Source: Pseudovibrio japonicus (GTDB taxonomy: Bacteria > Pseudomonadota > Alphaproteobacteria > Rhizobiales > Stappiaceae). Taken from it: 64,000 nucleotides of DNA. Position 1 is the first letter of the stretch. Every line of letters starts with the position of its first letter. The notes beneath the pieces were generated by a model, which was given only the letters and a program-made list of their open reading frames with translations, had not been told where the DNA came from and ran no database searches. A program made the translations under genes and the position numbers. The stretch spans positions 682,001-746,000 of the forward strand of contig NZ_BMXE01000002.1 of NCBI RefSeq assembly GCF_014651595.1. Reading direction: 5' to 3'. Positions 34,610 through 43,444 of the stretch are shown here, piece by piece.

Positions 34610-36253
34610 GTGCTGCCACCAGTGACGACATACGAGGACTTGCGCGCTCAGTTTCGCTGGACGATTCCGGCGAGCTACAATATCGCGTCTGATGCGTGTG
34701 ATCGTTGGGCCGACGTTGAGCCAATGCGCACGGCTTTGCTGCATGTGCTGGATTGTGGTGATGTTGAAGCGTGGAGCTATGGTCAGCTCAAAGCGCACTC
34801 CTGCCAACTTGCCAATGCGTTGCAGTCTTTAGGGGTAGCTCCACGCGACCGTGTAGCGTTGCTGCTGCCTCAAGCGCCCGAAACTGCCATCTCTCATTTT
34901 GCGATTTACCGGCTTGGGGCGATTGCTGTGCCGCTGGCGGCTTTGTTTGGGCCTGAAGCCTTGCAATACCGGCTGGAGAATGCTGGCGCGAAGGTGGTGA
35001 TCACTAACGAGGCCGGACTTGAGAAGCTTCATGCGCTGCGTGAGCATCTGCCGTTTCTTGAGCATGTCATCTGCGTTGATGGGGCAAGAGAGGGAGCGAT
35101 TGGCTTCCATAGCCTGCTTGAGCGCAGCTCTGACAGTTTTGATAGCTGTGCCACCGGCCCAGATGATCCGGCGTTGATGATCTATACTTCTGGCACGACA
35201 GGGCAGCCCAAAGGGGCGCTGCTTGCCCATCGGGTGTTGCTCGGGCATTTGCCGGGTATTCAGATGGCGCATGAATTTCTGCCGCAGACTGGAGACTTGT
35301 TTTGGACCCCTGCTGATTGGGCGTGGGCTGGCGGGCTCCTGAATGCGTTGCTGCCATCACTGAAGTTTGGTGTGCCTGTGTTGACTGCGCGGATCGACAA
35401 GTTTGATCCTGAAGGTGCGTTTGATTTGATGGTGCGCCATGGCGTTCGCAATGCGTTTATTCCGCCGACTGCGCTTAAGATGATGCGGAGTGTCGATCAT
35501 CGCCCATACAAGGAAAAGCTTCAGCTACGTTCTGTTTGCTCTGCTGGGGAAGCGTTGGGGTGTGAGGCGTTTGCATGGTGCTCAGAGGCACTTGGCGTTG
35601 CTCCCAACGAGATGTACGGGCAGACCGAATGTAATTTGGTGCTTGGCTCCGGTGCGGGAGTCGGTGTTTCGCGTGCGGGTGCAATTGGCAAACCTGTGCC
35701 GGGGCATGATGTTGCTGTTATTCGCCCGGATGGCTCGGTTTGTGAGCTGGAAGAGCAGGGGGAGATTGCGGTTCGACGCGGTACGCCGGTTATGTTCCTG
35801 GGGTATTGGAAGCGACCTGATGCAGATGAGGGCAAGTTCCTTGGTGATTGGATGCTGACTGGGGATCAGGGGGTGGTTGATGCAGATGGTTACATCCACT
35901 TTGTGGGCCGCAATGATGATGTGATCACGTCTGCTGGTTACCGTATTGGACCTACCGAAATTGAAGATTGCCTGATCAAGCATGACGCGGTTGGGCTGGC
36001 TGCTGTTGTCGGCAAGCCTGATCCGGTGCGCACGGAGATTGTGAAGGCGTATATTGTTCTGAAGGATGGGTTTGAGCAGGGCGATGCTTTGGTTGAGGAC
36101 ATTCGCCAATACGTGCGCGTGCGGCTTTCCGCTCATGAATATCCGCGGGAGATTGAGTTTGTCTCCGAGATGCCGCTGACGACCAGCGGAAAGGTTATTC
36201 GCCGGATCTTACGGAGCAGGGCGCAGGAAGAAGCTGATCTGGTTGAAGGTTAG
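34610..36253 (+). CDS. AMP-forming acyl-CoA synthetase
   Basis: Activates a carboxylic acid to acyl-CoA through an acyl-adenylate. 547 residues from a GTG preceded by GGGGGAGG. Adenylation motifs in order: YTSGTTGQPKGALLAH, YGQTECNLVLG, GDWMLTGDQGVVDADGYIHFVGRNDDVI, and the C-terminal catalytic Lys in TTSGKVIRR. It resembles the medium-chain/acetoacetyl-like ACS branch. Monocistronic; converges on the acetyltransferase gene with only 3 bases between. Substrate chain length cannot be read. Confidence 0.9.
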   Translation: MLPPVTTYEDLRAQFRWTIPASYNIASDACDRWADVEPMRTALLHVLDCGDVEAWSYGQLKAHSCQLANALQSLGVAPRDRVALLLPQAPETAISHFAIYRLGAIAVPLAALFGPEALQYRLENAGAKVVITNEAGLEKLHALREHLPFLEHVICVDGAREGAIGFHSLLERSSDSFDSCATGPDDPALMIYTSGTTGQPKGALLAHRVLLGHLPGIQMAHEFLPQTGDLFWTPADWAWAGGLLNALLPSLKFGVPVLTARIDKFDPEGAFDLMVRHGVRNAFIPPTALKMMRSVDHRPYKEKLQLRSVCSAGEALGCEAFAWCSEALGVAPNEMYGQTECNLVLGSGAGVGVSRAGAIGKPVPGHDVAVIRPDGSVCELEEQGEIAVRRGTPVMFLGYWKRPDADEGKFLGDWMLTGDQGVVDADGYIHFVGRNDDVITSAGYRIGPTEIEDCLIKHDAVGLAAVVGKPDPVRTEIVKAYIVLKDGFEQGDALVEDIRQYVRVRLSAHEYPREIEFVSEMPLTTSGKVIRRILRSRAQEEADLVEG

Positions 36254-36256
36254 GTG

Positions 36257-37384
36257 TTATTTGCGGCCTAGCACCTTCTTGATGTTTCCCTTTAGAGTCT
36301 GCTTCGCGCGTGCTCCGGCGTCCGCCTCCCACATTGCAAAACGTGCTATCGGACCTTTTCCGATCAGCAGGGTGGTGTATGCAAACCTTGCTGTCCAGGC
36401 TTTGTTTGCCATCTGATTGTCAGGGGATGAAAGGGAATCTGCACCGGAAAATTCTGGGTCTTCCAAGAGTGTTTGCGTGGTGTAGTAGATGAGTAATTGG
36501 CCGGGTGAGAACTTGGCAAGGCTCTCGTTGAAGGTTGTCTTCCAGCCAAATATGCGACCTTTCTCGCGGAGCAGAAGGTTGGTTGCGATCAGCTTTCCGT
36601 CTAGTCGTAATTGTCCGATACGGATATTTCCTGCTTGGGCTTGTTTTGAGACCATCTCTCTGGTGAAGGCTGCGTCAGGTTCTCTGGAAAGAAGTGCGGT
36701 GCCTTGTTCGCCTTTCCACCCGTCTGCCTCCAATCTCAGGAAGTCTCCAAGCGCTGTCTGTATGTCACTTGGATTTTCCAGCATGGAGAATGTGAGGGTG
36801 CCTTGTTTCTCTAGGCGCCGCTGATTTTTGAAGGCGCCTTTCCATGAGGAGCGTTTCTTTAGAGCTTTGAAATTCGCCTGTCCCTCTGTGCCGGGCATCT
36901 GGAAAGCGCGATCCTCCTGACCTGACACCCGTTGCAGCCAACCGTTGGTCTTCAGGGCGTCTTGCAGGCGCTTGTAAACGGGGCCGTCTGTTCCATGGAA
37001 CGGGAGCAGCAGGATTTTGGCCCAGCTCAGATTACAGGCGGTCTCAAGCAGCTTGTTCAGTGCTTCGGGTGTCGCTTCTTCAGAGAGTAAAAGCGTTCCG
37101 AGGGGTCCATAATCGCCAGCTACTGCGCTGGGGAGCTTGAAGAGCAGGCCACGCCTTTTCTTCACGATGGGCAGGGCAGCGAGAGCTTTTGTGCCGGAAG
37201 GGTCCAGTGCCAATATCAGTTTGATTGAGCTGTTTGTTTTGTGTGTGTTGAAGGCGCTCACGAAGCTGCTGGAGAAGAACGGATTGGGCTCCATGGCGTT
37301 CTGGGACAGCTGTTGCCATAGGTGGTCTACGGTCTCATCCTCGCCGGGTGTGAGCAGTTTGATTGTCGCGCTATCCTGCCTCAT
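36257..37384 (-). CDS. CelD/BcsL-type GNAT acetyltransferase
   Basis: 375 residues of the FemAB-like GNAT double-fold family linked to exopolysaccharide or cellulose modification. Landmarks are PNPFFSSSFVSAF near the N-terminus, the SSWKGAFKNQRRLEKQG helix in the middle, and GNIRIGQLRLDGKLIATNLLLREKGRIFGWKTTFNESLAKFSPGQLLIYY towards the end. Its start overlaps the upstream flippase gene by 14 bases, so the two are co-translated. It probably acylates the polysaccharide or lipid-linked unit that the flippase moves. Exact reaction unknown. Confidence 0.82.
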   Translation of the reverse strand: MRQDSATIKLLTPGEDETVDHLWQQLSQNAMEPNPFFSSSFVSAFNTHKTNSSIKLILALDPSGTKALAALPIVKKRRGLLFKLPSAVAGDYGPLGTLLLSEEATPEALNKLLETACNLSWAKILLLPFHGTDGPVYKRLQDALKTNGWLQRVSGQEDRAFQMPGTEGQANFKALKKRSSWKGAFKNQRRLEKQGTLTFSMLENPSDIQTALGDFLRLEADGWKGEQGTALLSREPDAAFTREMVSKQAQAGNIRIGQLRLDGKLIATNLLLREKGRIFGWKTTFNESLAKFSPGQLLIYYTTQTLLEDPEFSGADSLSSPDNQMANKAWTARFAYTTLLIGKGPIARFAMWEADAGARAKQTLKGNIKKVLGRK

Positions 37385-38792
37385 TGATTGCAGTTTCCCG
37401 TCTCTTCAATGGCAAAATGAATGTGTGCAGGCCAAGGTGTTTGGAGGCACTGCGGTAAAGAATGCATGCTTCGAAAATGATGACCAGTGTGGTTGCCAGT
37501 GCAGCTCCATAAAGGCCGAGTATTGGAATGAAGATGGTGTTGAGAATAAGGTTCACCACAAAGACGGTGGCGTAGATTTTTGCGCAGGTGTTCTGGTGGC
37601 CTGACAGCGTTAGCAGTGCATCAACCGGCCCAACAGATGCGCGGGCGAGCACGCCTATGATGAGGATGTAGAGGATTGGTGTGCCTTGCGTGAAATTCTC
37701 ACCAAACAAGGAGAGCAGGAATGGGCCGACTGCCATGATGAATCCAGCCATGAGTAAGGTTGGCCAGAAAGTCATTTGCGCGGTGTTGCGGACGAAGTCC
37801 TTGAGGCCTTCCTCATCGTTGGAATGATAGAGTCTGGCCATGCGCGGTGCGCTGGCGGCGCGTACGGCGTAATAAACAAAATGCATTAGTGCCAGTGTGC
37901 GTGAGGCGGCGAAGTAGATGCCGACCTGATCCGGAGGAAGCCAGAGACCGATCAGGATGACGTCCGAGCTGGTGATGAGCTGAAAGAAGCCGTCTACCGC
38001 CAGCATAGGCACAGAGACCAGCAGCCATGACTTTATTTGCAGCTTGCGCGGGGCAGGGTGGTGCACTTTGCGCAGGGATACTTCCATCATGATGGTCTGG
38101 AGGACCGTGATGGTCCAGACGGCTGCGATGGTTACGATGCAGGCTGTGACTGCTGTGGGGGGATAATCCAGCGCCAGAGCAACCAGCATATATATGAGCA
38201 CCAGCAGCGGTCGGCCAATGAAGTCCGGTATCATTGCCTTGAGTTGCCAGTCCTGTGCGCGGGCGACACCCTCCAGCATGCCTGTGTAGGTGTGCATGGG
38301 CAGGCAGACTGCGATTAGGTAGAGCGGCAGGATGTAAGCGTTACTGATAAAATCAGAGAACAGCCAGGCGATGGAGACGCCAAACACTGCGATGGTGGTG
38401 GAGCTGAGTAAGACAAGAAAGCGGGCGCTGAAGAGCAGGCCGTTGAGGAGCTCGTATTGCTTCTTCTCCAGATATTCCGGAATGAAACGGAGCAGTGAAA
38501 CAGAGAAGCCGAGGCCGGAGAAGACGGTCAGAATGACGATGACCGTCCAGACAACGATGAAGACACCGTATTCAGTGGCTCCCATCCAGCGTGCGAGAAA
38601 GACCTGCATGATATAGGCGAGGGCGGCACTTGCGACACGTAGTGCAAAGACGATCAGCGCAGAGCGCTGTGCTCCGCCTGCGTCCCCTTGACCGAAGAGG
38701 GTGCTGAGTATCTTTTCCAGAATCGGCAGCAGCTTCGCCTGAGTGCGGCGGGGGAGAAGCACGACTGCCCATTTGAGGAGGAGTTCTTGCAC
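37371..38792 (-). CDS. Wzx-like polysaccharide flippase, MATE/MVF-related family
   Basis: 473 residues, twelve to fourteen predicted membrane helices. Characteristic N-terminal segment SAALAYIMQVFLARWMGATEYGVFIVVWTVI and a GTPILYILIIGVLARASVGPVDALLTLSGHQ segment late in the chain. It starts at GTG 38792 and is followed by an overlapping acetyltransferase gene. It would move an undecaprenyl-linked unit to the periplasm, although no glycosyltransferase or polymerase gene is nearby. Confidence 0.85.
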   Translation of the reverse strand: MQELLLKWAVVLLPRRTQAKLLPILEKILSTLFGQGDAGGAQRSALIVFALRVASAALAYIMQVFLARWMGATEYGVFIVVWTVIVILTVFSGLGFSVSLLRFIPEYLEKKQYELLNGLLFSARFLVLLSSTTIAVFGVSIAWLFSDFISNAYILPLYLIAVCLPMHTYTGMLEGVARAQDWQLKAMIPDFIGRPLLVLIYMLVALALDYPPTAVTACIVTIAAVWTITVLQTIMMEVSLRKVHHPAPRKLQIKSWLLVSVPMLAVDGFFQLITSSDVILIGLWLPPDQVGIYFAASRTLALMHFVYYAVRAASAPRMARLYHSNDEEGLKDFVRNTAQMTFWPTLLMAGFIMAVGPFLLSLFGENFTQGTPILYILIIGVLARASVGPVDALLTLSGHQNTCAKIYATVFVVNLILNTIFIPILGLYGAALATTLVIIFEACILYRSASKHLGLHTFILPLKRRETAINEAG

Positions 38793-39219
38793 GCGGTATG
38801 CCCTAATTATTACTGGTATATTATTACTAGTATTAAAATTAACATTTTCAGAATGTCTGGGGCATGTTTACTGATGCAGCTAGTTGCTGAGCTAAAACAG
38901 AGGCTTAGATGGAGTGGTGAAGACGGAATTATTTGGGACCGAAATCCCAATGGTTTTTGTAGATTGACTCGAGTTCGATTTGACGGATTCAATGTTAGAA
39001 CATATAGTGAACAAAGTGAAGTTTTGCCAAGACTGCCTTAAAGGTGAAAACATCGCAAATTGCAGAGCTGCGCTACCGCCCGGCAGTACTAGAGGGACGC
39101 CTCCTCTCATGCATGCAGCTTTTTCCGGTCCCTGCTTCCGCCCAAACTAAGCGGGGACCGGCTGCTCTTTCTGATACGCTTAAGACAGTTCCGTTGGACA
39201 GAAATAGGGTGACCCCTTT
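38793..39219. other. AT-rich intergenic region with tandem repeat
   Basis: 427 bases between the flippase and YchJ genes. Near the flippase start two 14-bp direct repeats (38806-38819 and 38820-38833; ATTATTACTGGTAT and one-base variant) abut each other. A CCGGTCCC...GGGACCGG stem at about 39129-39165 lacks a U-run. Short frames here have no family resemblance. Confidence 0.45.
38806..38833. repeat. Tandem 14-bp direct repeat upstream of the flippase gene
   Basis: Two adjacent copies differing at one base, 14 bases upstream of the GTG start. Could be part of the promoter or a regulator site. Confidence 0.6.
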
Positions 39220-39627
39220 CTAGAGGCGGGCGCCTTCTTCAAGAGGTTTGACGTAGTACCAACGCCCCTTTCGTTTTTTGAAGAGGCTGAGTTCTCGCTG
39301 CTCTCCGAATTGGCCGTGGGCAAGGTATTTCGCACAAAAGAGGACGCTGCCTTTGGCGTCTCCTGCCTGACCCATTTCGGTTGCGAGAATGTCCAGTCCG
39401 ACCCACTGAGTTTGTGCTGCGTATTCAGCGACTTCAATTGGGTTGAAGGTTTTCTGGTAGCGGGGCCACAGGGTGTCTTTCAGGTATTCGATGTTCTTTG
39501 TTGCGTAGGCGCTGTAGCGGGAGCGCATGAGCTGCTCTGCTGTTTCAGGCAGGGCCTTACCTTGCAGAAAAGGCTGACAGCAGGCTTCGAAGTCTTTTCC
39601 TGATTGACATGGGCAGGGCGTTGTCAT
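39220..39627 (-). CDS. YchJ-family protein (SEC-C motif, UPF0225)
   Basis: 135 residues. N-terminal CPCQSGKDFEACCQPFLQG is the zinc-binding SEC-C motif (CxC...CC); then LMRSRYSAYATKNIEYLKDTLWP and an NTF2-like remainder (FCAKYLAHGQFGEQRELSLFKKRKGRWYYV). Family function is unknown. Monocistronic. Confidence 0.9.
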   Translation of the reverse strand: MTTPCPCQSGKDFEACCQPFLQGKALPETAEQLMRSRYSAYATKNIEYLKDTLWPRYQKTFNPIEVAEYAAQTQWVGLDILATEMGQAGDAKGSVLFCAKYLAHGQFGEQRELSLFKKRKGRWYYVKPLEEGARL

Positions 39628-39827
39628 CGATCACCATCCTTTAGAATTTCATGCAGCATGTGCGGTCAGAATTTTAAGGCGAAGCTAAACGGCACTTTCC
39701 GGGTCAGGTCAAGAAGGACAAACAAGCTGCTCCAAGAGTCATTAAAGTTCGTGTGACTGGTTCAATCCTCCGACAGTGTCTTTTTTATAGGATTGTAGGA
39801 ATAAGTTTTCTGCACGGTAGGATAGCA

Positions 39828-40955
39828 ATGCAAAAAGGGTCCATTCTGATTGTTGGTGCAGGCCCCAGCGGGTTGACTGCGGCAATAGAGCTGAAGCGAC
39901 GTGGGTTTGCCCCTCGCATCATTGATAAGAGCGACCGCCCACACGTTCAATCACGGGCACTTGCTATTAATCCGAGAACTCTCCAGATCCTGAAACCATC
40001 CGGCGTGACTGAGAAGTTGCTGGAGAAAGCGTGGAAGCTGAACCACGTTCATTTTCGTGGGCCAAATAACGAGTTGATGGAGGTTGATCTCTCGGATCTT
40101 GGGGGCCCCTACAATTTTATGCTGTCCCTTCCGCAGTATAAGACCGAGACTATTTTGGAGCGGCATCTGACTGAGCAGGGCGTGCAGGTTGAGAGAGAAT
40201 GTGAACTGATACGGATCGATCAGCAAGATGATACAGTATCGGCTACCATACAGATGAGCAGTGGTGACGAGGAGGTCCTGCATCCGTCTATGGTGATCGG
40301 CGCAGATGGAGCGCATTCTCTTGTCCGCACCCAGATGGGGATGAGCTTTACCGGCAGTTCCTATCCTCAGGATTGGGGCCTTGCGGATGTGGAGTTGGAG
40401 CCGACGATCTCTATGGATGGGCCGACCATGTTCGATCGCTCACCGTATATCTTCGGTGTCATACCGATTTCAGCGACGCGCGCGAGGATTGTGTCTGACC
40501 ACCTTGAGCCGCTAGAAATTTTGCCGCCAATCCTGAAAGTGACCAAAGTTCATTGGAAATCGACCTTCCGGATCTCGCACCGCCTGGCGAGCCTCTATCA
40601 AAAAGGTCGTGTTTTTCTGGTTGGAGATGCGGCTCATGTGCACTCACCGTTTGGTGGGAGAGGCATGAATTTGGGAATTGAGGATGCGGCCTGGTTGGCT
40701 TGGCAGGTCTCTACCGGGCATACGCATCAATATATGCTGGATCGTCGCCCTGTTGCGGCAGAGGTTATCAAAGTTGTCGACTCCGGAACGCGGTTCTTCG
40801 CCTCAAATAGCACAGCTATCCGTCTCTTCAGGCAGAAGTTTTTGCCAGTGTTCGGGCGTACTGACTACTTTAAGGCGCGGTTTATGAGGATGATGTCAGC
40901 CGAGAACACGCCGTTTCCGCCTTGGCTGAAAGAGGATAACTCAAGCGAGATTTGA
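39828..40955 (+). CDS. FAD-dependent aromatic-ring monooxygenase (PHBH fold)
   Basis: 375 residues. N-terminal dinucleotide motif ILIVGAGPSGLTAAIELKRRG, then SRALAINPRTLQIL, the DG motif VIGADGAHSLVR and the GD motif VFLVGDAAHVHSPFGGRGMNLGIEDAAWLAWQ, all as in phenol or p-hydroxybenzoate hydroxylases. It ends earlier than phenol hydroxylase, without the thioredoxin-like third domain. ATG 39828 opens the FAD motif; the frame itself begins at 39753. Substrate unknown; no degradation cluster is nearby. Confidence 0.88.
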   Translation: MQKGSILIVGAGPSGLTAAIELKRRGFAPRIIDKSDRPHVQSRALAINPRTLQILKPSGVTEKLLEKAWKLNHVHFRGPNNELMEVDLSDLGGPYNFMLSLPQYKTETILERHLTEQGVQVERECELIRIDQQDDTVSATIQMSSGDEEVLHPSMVIGADGAHSLVRTQMGMSFTGSSYPQDWGLADVELEPTISMDGPTMFDRSPYIFGVIPISATRARIVSDHLEPLEILPPILKVTKVHWKSTFRISHRLASLYQKGRVFLVGDAAHVHSPFGGRGMNLGIEDAAWLAWQVSTGHTHQYMLDRRPVAAEVIKVVDSGTRFFASNSTAIRLFRQKFLPVFGRTDYFKARFMRMMSAENTPFPPWLKEDNSSEI

Positions 40956-40975
40956 TTGAGACCGAGGTCCAGATA

Positions 40976-41010
40976 ACAAAAAACCGCCTTGCGGCGGTTC
41001 TTTTGTTTTT
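40976..41010. terminator. Bidirectional terminator between monooxygenase and tRNA genes
   Basis: AACCGCC/GGCGGTT stem (40982-40988, 40993-40999) with TTGC loop, A-run to the left and T-rich run to the right. Closes the monooxygenase gene on plus and the tRNA operon on minus. Confidence 0.85.
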
Positions 41011-41011
41011 T

Positions 41012-41086
41012 TGGAGCGGGCGAGGCGATTCGAACGCCCGACCCTAACCTTGGCAAGGTTATGCTCTACCCCTGAGCTACGCCCGC
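41012..41086 (-). tRNA. tRNA-Gly(GCC), downstream copy
   Basis: 75 bases including encoded CCA. Acceptor stem GCGGGCG/CGCCCGC, D-arm AGCTCAGGGGTAGAGC, anticodon loop TTGCCAA (anticodon at 41052-41054) and T-arm GGGCG-TTCGAAT-CGCCT. Second gene of a tandem pair on the minus strand. Confidence 0.96.
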
Positions 41087-41134
41087 ATATCCAAAAAAAT
41101 CCAACTTCGCGAAAACTCAGCTTCTTAGAGAAAC

Positions 41135-41209
41135 TGGAGCGGGCGATGAGATTCGAACTCACGACCCTAACCTTGGCAAGGTTATGCTCTACCCCTGAGC
41201 TACGCCCGC
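41135..41209 (-). tRNA. tRNA-Gly(GCC), upstream copy
   Basis: 75 bases with encoded CCA, anticodon GCC at 41175-41177. Identical to the other copy from the acceptor stem through the anticodon arm, but with a different T-stem (GTGAG-TTCGAAT-CTCAT). 48 bases separate the genes. Confidence 0.96.
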
Positions 41210-41758
41210 ATTCTGTTTCGCTAGGACCGTTTGTGGCGGCCCCGTCGGTGAGGTGGGAGCTATATGACAAAAGCTCGGGGTGATTGCAACAAGGAATTTG
41301 AAATTCATTGTGGGATTTCCAGCGGTATGTGGACGTTTAAACTGAGGGTGTTGTTGATAAAGTTTATATCTATCAAATAGATATGACGATAATACGGGGT
41401 GTTTTAGTGCTGTGGAAATAATCGCACTTGAGTAAAATGACGTATGTGCGTTTCTCTGAAAACGCTGGTTGAGGCTTTGAGCTAAGAAACCGGTTCCGTC
41501 ATATATCTCAATGGGATCAGGAAATTTTTGAGGTCCATGAGACTGTCACATCCTGATGCCGGCAAACTTTCAGTTTTCTGGGGGGCAGATCATGTTTTGT
41601 AGCTTGGAGAAGGTCGGCGCCATTTGCGGATTAGCATATCTCTGAGGCAGACAGATTGCAGGGATTACTTGCCTTTTTTTGTTTGTAGCTTAAAACGGAG
41701 CAGCATTTATGTGGCAAACACTTGGGTTATTTCAGAGACTTGGAGGAGGTTCTTCTAC
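41210..41758. other. Intergenic region between tRNA genes and proX-like gene
   Basis: 549 bases. No normal gene. A 17-codon frame at 41592-41645 (ATG TTT TGT ... CTC TGA) has a six-G run 6 bases upstream and might be a leader peptide, but it could be chance. The AT-rich part from 41330 to 41410 may hold the tRNA promoter on the minus strand. Confidence 0.4.
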
Positions 41759-42286
41759 ATGCCAGCAAGCCGTCCGCAACTGATGTCCTTTTTCGAGGAC
41801 TTGAACATTCCGGTTTCTACTGTTGATCACGAGCCGGTTTTTACGGTTGCCGAGTCTGCTGATCTGCATGATCGTATTCCGGGAGGCCACACCAAGAACC
41901 TGTTTCTCAAGGATAAAAAGGGGAACCTCTTTTTGGTGGTTGCGCTCCATGATGCGACGATCGATTTGAAGAAGATTTCTGCGGTTATTGGCGCGTCCGG
42001 TCGTGTTTCCTTTGGTAAGGCAGACCTGCTTGAAGAGGTGCTGGGCGTTACTCCGGGATCGGTTACGCCGTTCTCGCTGATTAATGACCGGGACGTGCAG
42101 CGGGTGTCTGTGGTGTTTGATGCAAATATGATGGAGCAGGAAACTCTGAACTTCCATCCGCTGCTGAACAACGCTTCCACCGCGATTTCGGCGGAAGGTC
42201 TGATGGCGTTTGCCAAAGCGTGCGGGCATGATGCAAGAGTACTTGCGGTCTCTGAAGAAGCGCAGAAAGTCACTGAAGATCTATAA
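41759..42286 (+). CDS. proX/prdX: Prolyl-tRNA editing protein, YbaK/EbsC family
   Basis: Trans-editing deacylase that removes mischarged alanine (or cysteine) from tRNA-Pro. 175 residues. The YbaK fold is seen in HEPVFTVAESADLH, GGHTKNLFLKDKKGNLFLVVALHDATIDLKK with the catalytic-type Lys, and LGVTPGSVTPFSLINDRD. GGAGGAGG lies 8 bases before ATG 41759, whereas a longer frame from 41624 has no such site. Not to be confused with the betaine-binding ProX. Confidence 0.92.
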   Translation: MPASRPQLMSFFEDLNIPVSTVDHEPVFTVAESADLHDRIPGGHTKNLFLKDKKGNLFLVVALHDATIDLKKISAVIGASGRVSFGKADLLEEVLGVTPGSVTPFSLINDRDVQRVSVVFDANMMEQETLNFHPLLNNASTAISAEGLMAFAKACGHDARVLAVSEEAQKVTEDL

Positions 42287-42408
42287 AAACTGAGCGTTCG
42301 CCAATTGTAATTGGTCTCTTCTACGACCATTTTAGGCAGCAGTTAGAGATTTTTGATATGAGGAGCGCTGACGTAAGCAGCTCCCAATTCAGGTAAAGGG
42401 TCAAGATA

Positions 42409-43410
42409 ATGAGTGGATCCGGATATTCCGTAGGTGGTAGCTTTGGTGGCTCCCTAGGCGGCGGTGGATATGGCGGCGGGTACCAGACCAACACACAGGC
42501 TGGCGCAGCTTCTCCATCCGCAGCACCGGCAGCCAATGCTGCTGACTTGATTGTTGATACAACCACTCAGACTTTTGTGCAGGATGTTATTGAGGGCTCC
42601 CGTAATCAGGTTGTTCTCGTTGACTTCTGGGCACCGTGGTGTGGTCCGTGTAAGCAGCTTACCCCGACGCTTGAGAAAGTCGTTAAGGAAGCCAATGGCG
42701 CGCTTAAGCTGGTGAAGATGAACATCGAAGACTACCCGGAAGTTGCGGGTCAGATGGGTGTTCAGTCGATCCCGGCTGTTTTTGCGTTTAAAGGTGGCCA
42801 GCCTGTTGACGGGTTCATGGGTGCGCAGACCGAAGGCGAGATTAAGAAGTTTCTCGACCGTATCGGCGTGCAGATTGGGCCAAGCGATCTGGAAGTTATG
42901 CTGGAAAAAGCTGATGAGCTTCGGGATGCTGAAGGGTATCCGGAAGCCGCGCAGCTTTACGGTGGTGCGCTTTCTATCGACGCTGGCAATGTGCATGCGC
43001 TGTGTGGCCTTGCGATGTGCTATCTGGCGCTTGCAGAGAAAGATCATGCAAAGCAAATGCTGGATATGGTTCCTGAAGACAAACGCGACTCTCAGCATTT
43101 TGTTGCTGCGAAAGCGGCGCTAGAGCTTGCCGAGCAGGCAGAAGGTCTTGATGACCTTGCCGAATTGCGCCAGCGCGTAGACGCAAACGCTGACGACCAT
43201 CAGGCGCGTTTTGATCTTGCAGTGGCGCTTAGCGGCAAAGGTGACAAGAACGGGGCTGTTGATGAGTTGATCGAGATTATTCGCCGTGATCGCGAGTGGA
43301 ATGAAGATGGTGCACGCAAGCAATTGCTGCAGTTTTTTGAAGCTTGGGGCTTCAAAGATTCAGGTGCTGTTTACGGTCGCCGTAAACTCTCCTCAATTCT
43401 ATTCTCGTAA
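42409..43410 (+). CDS. cnoX: CnoX/YbbN-like thioredoxin-TPR chaperedoxin
   Basis: 333 residues. An unusual Gly/Ser/Tyr-rich N-terminal segment (residues 1-45) precedes a thioredoxin domain with an intact active site (VDFWAPWCGPCKQLTPTLEKV), cis-Pro in VQSIPAVFAFKGG, and a C-terminal TPR-like half (YPEAAQLYGGALSIDAGNVHALCGLAMCYLALAE). YbbN/CnoX proteins hand oxidation-damaged substrates to chaperones; here CGPC suggests redox activity is kept. Followed by the Lon-N gene 34 bases later. Confidence 0.9.
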   Translation: MSGSGYSVGGSFGGSLGGGGYGGGYQTNTQAGAASPSAAPAANAADLIVDTTTQTFVQDVIEGSRNQVVLVDFWAPWCGPCKQLTPTLEKVVKEANGALKLVKMNIEDYPEVAGQMGVQSIPAVFAFKGGQPVDGFMGAQTEGEIKKFLDRIGVQIGPSDLEVMLEKADELRDAEGYPEAAQLYGGALSIDAGNVHALCGLAMCYLALAEKDHAKQMLDMVPEDKRDSQHFVAAKAALELAEQAEGLDDLAELRQRVDANADDHQARFDLAVALSGKGDKNGAVDELIEIIRRDREWNEDGARKQLLQFFEAWGFKDSGAVYGRRKLSSILFS

Positions 43411-43444
43411 TCTTGGCCTGATAATAAGAGCGGAGAGCACTTAA

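Noticed and set aside
40941-41283. Open frames on both strands across the tRNA pair
   Set aside because: They translate two tRNA genes and repeat the same peptide; not coding.
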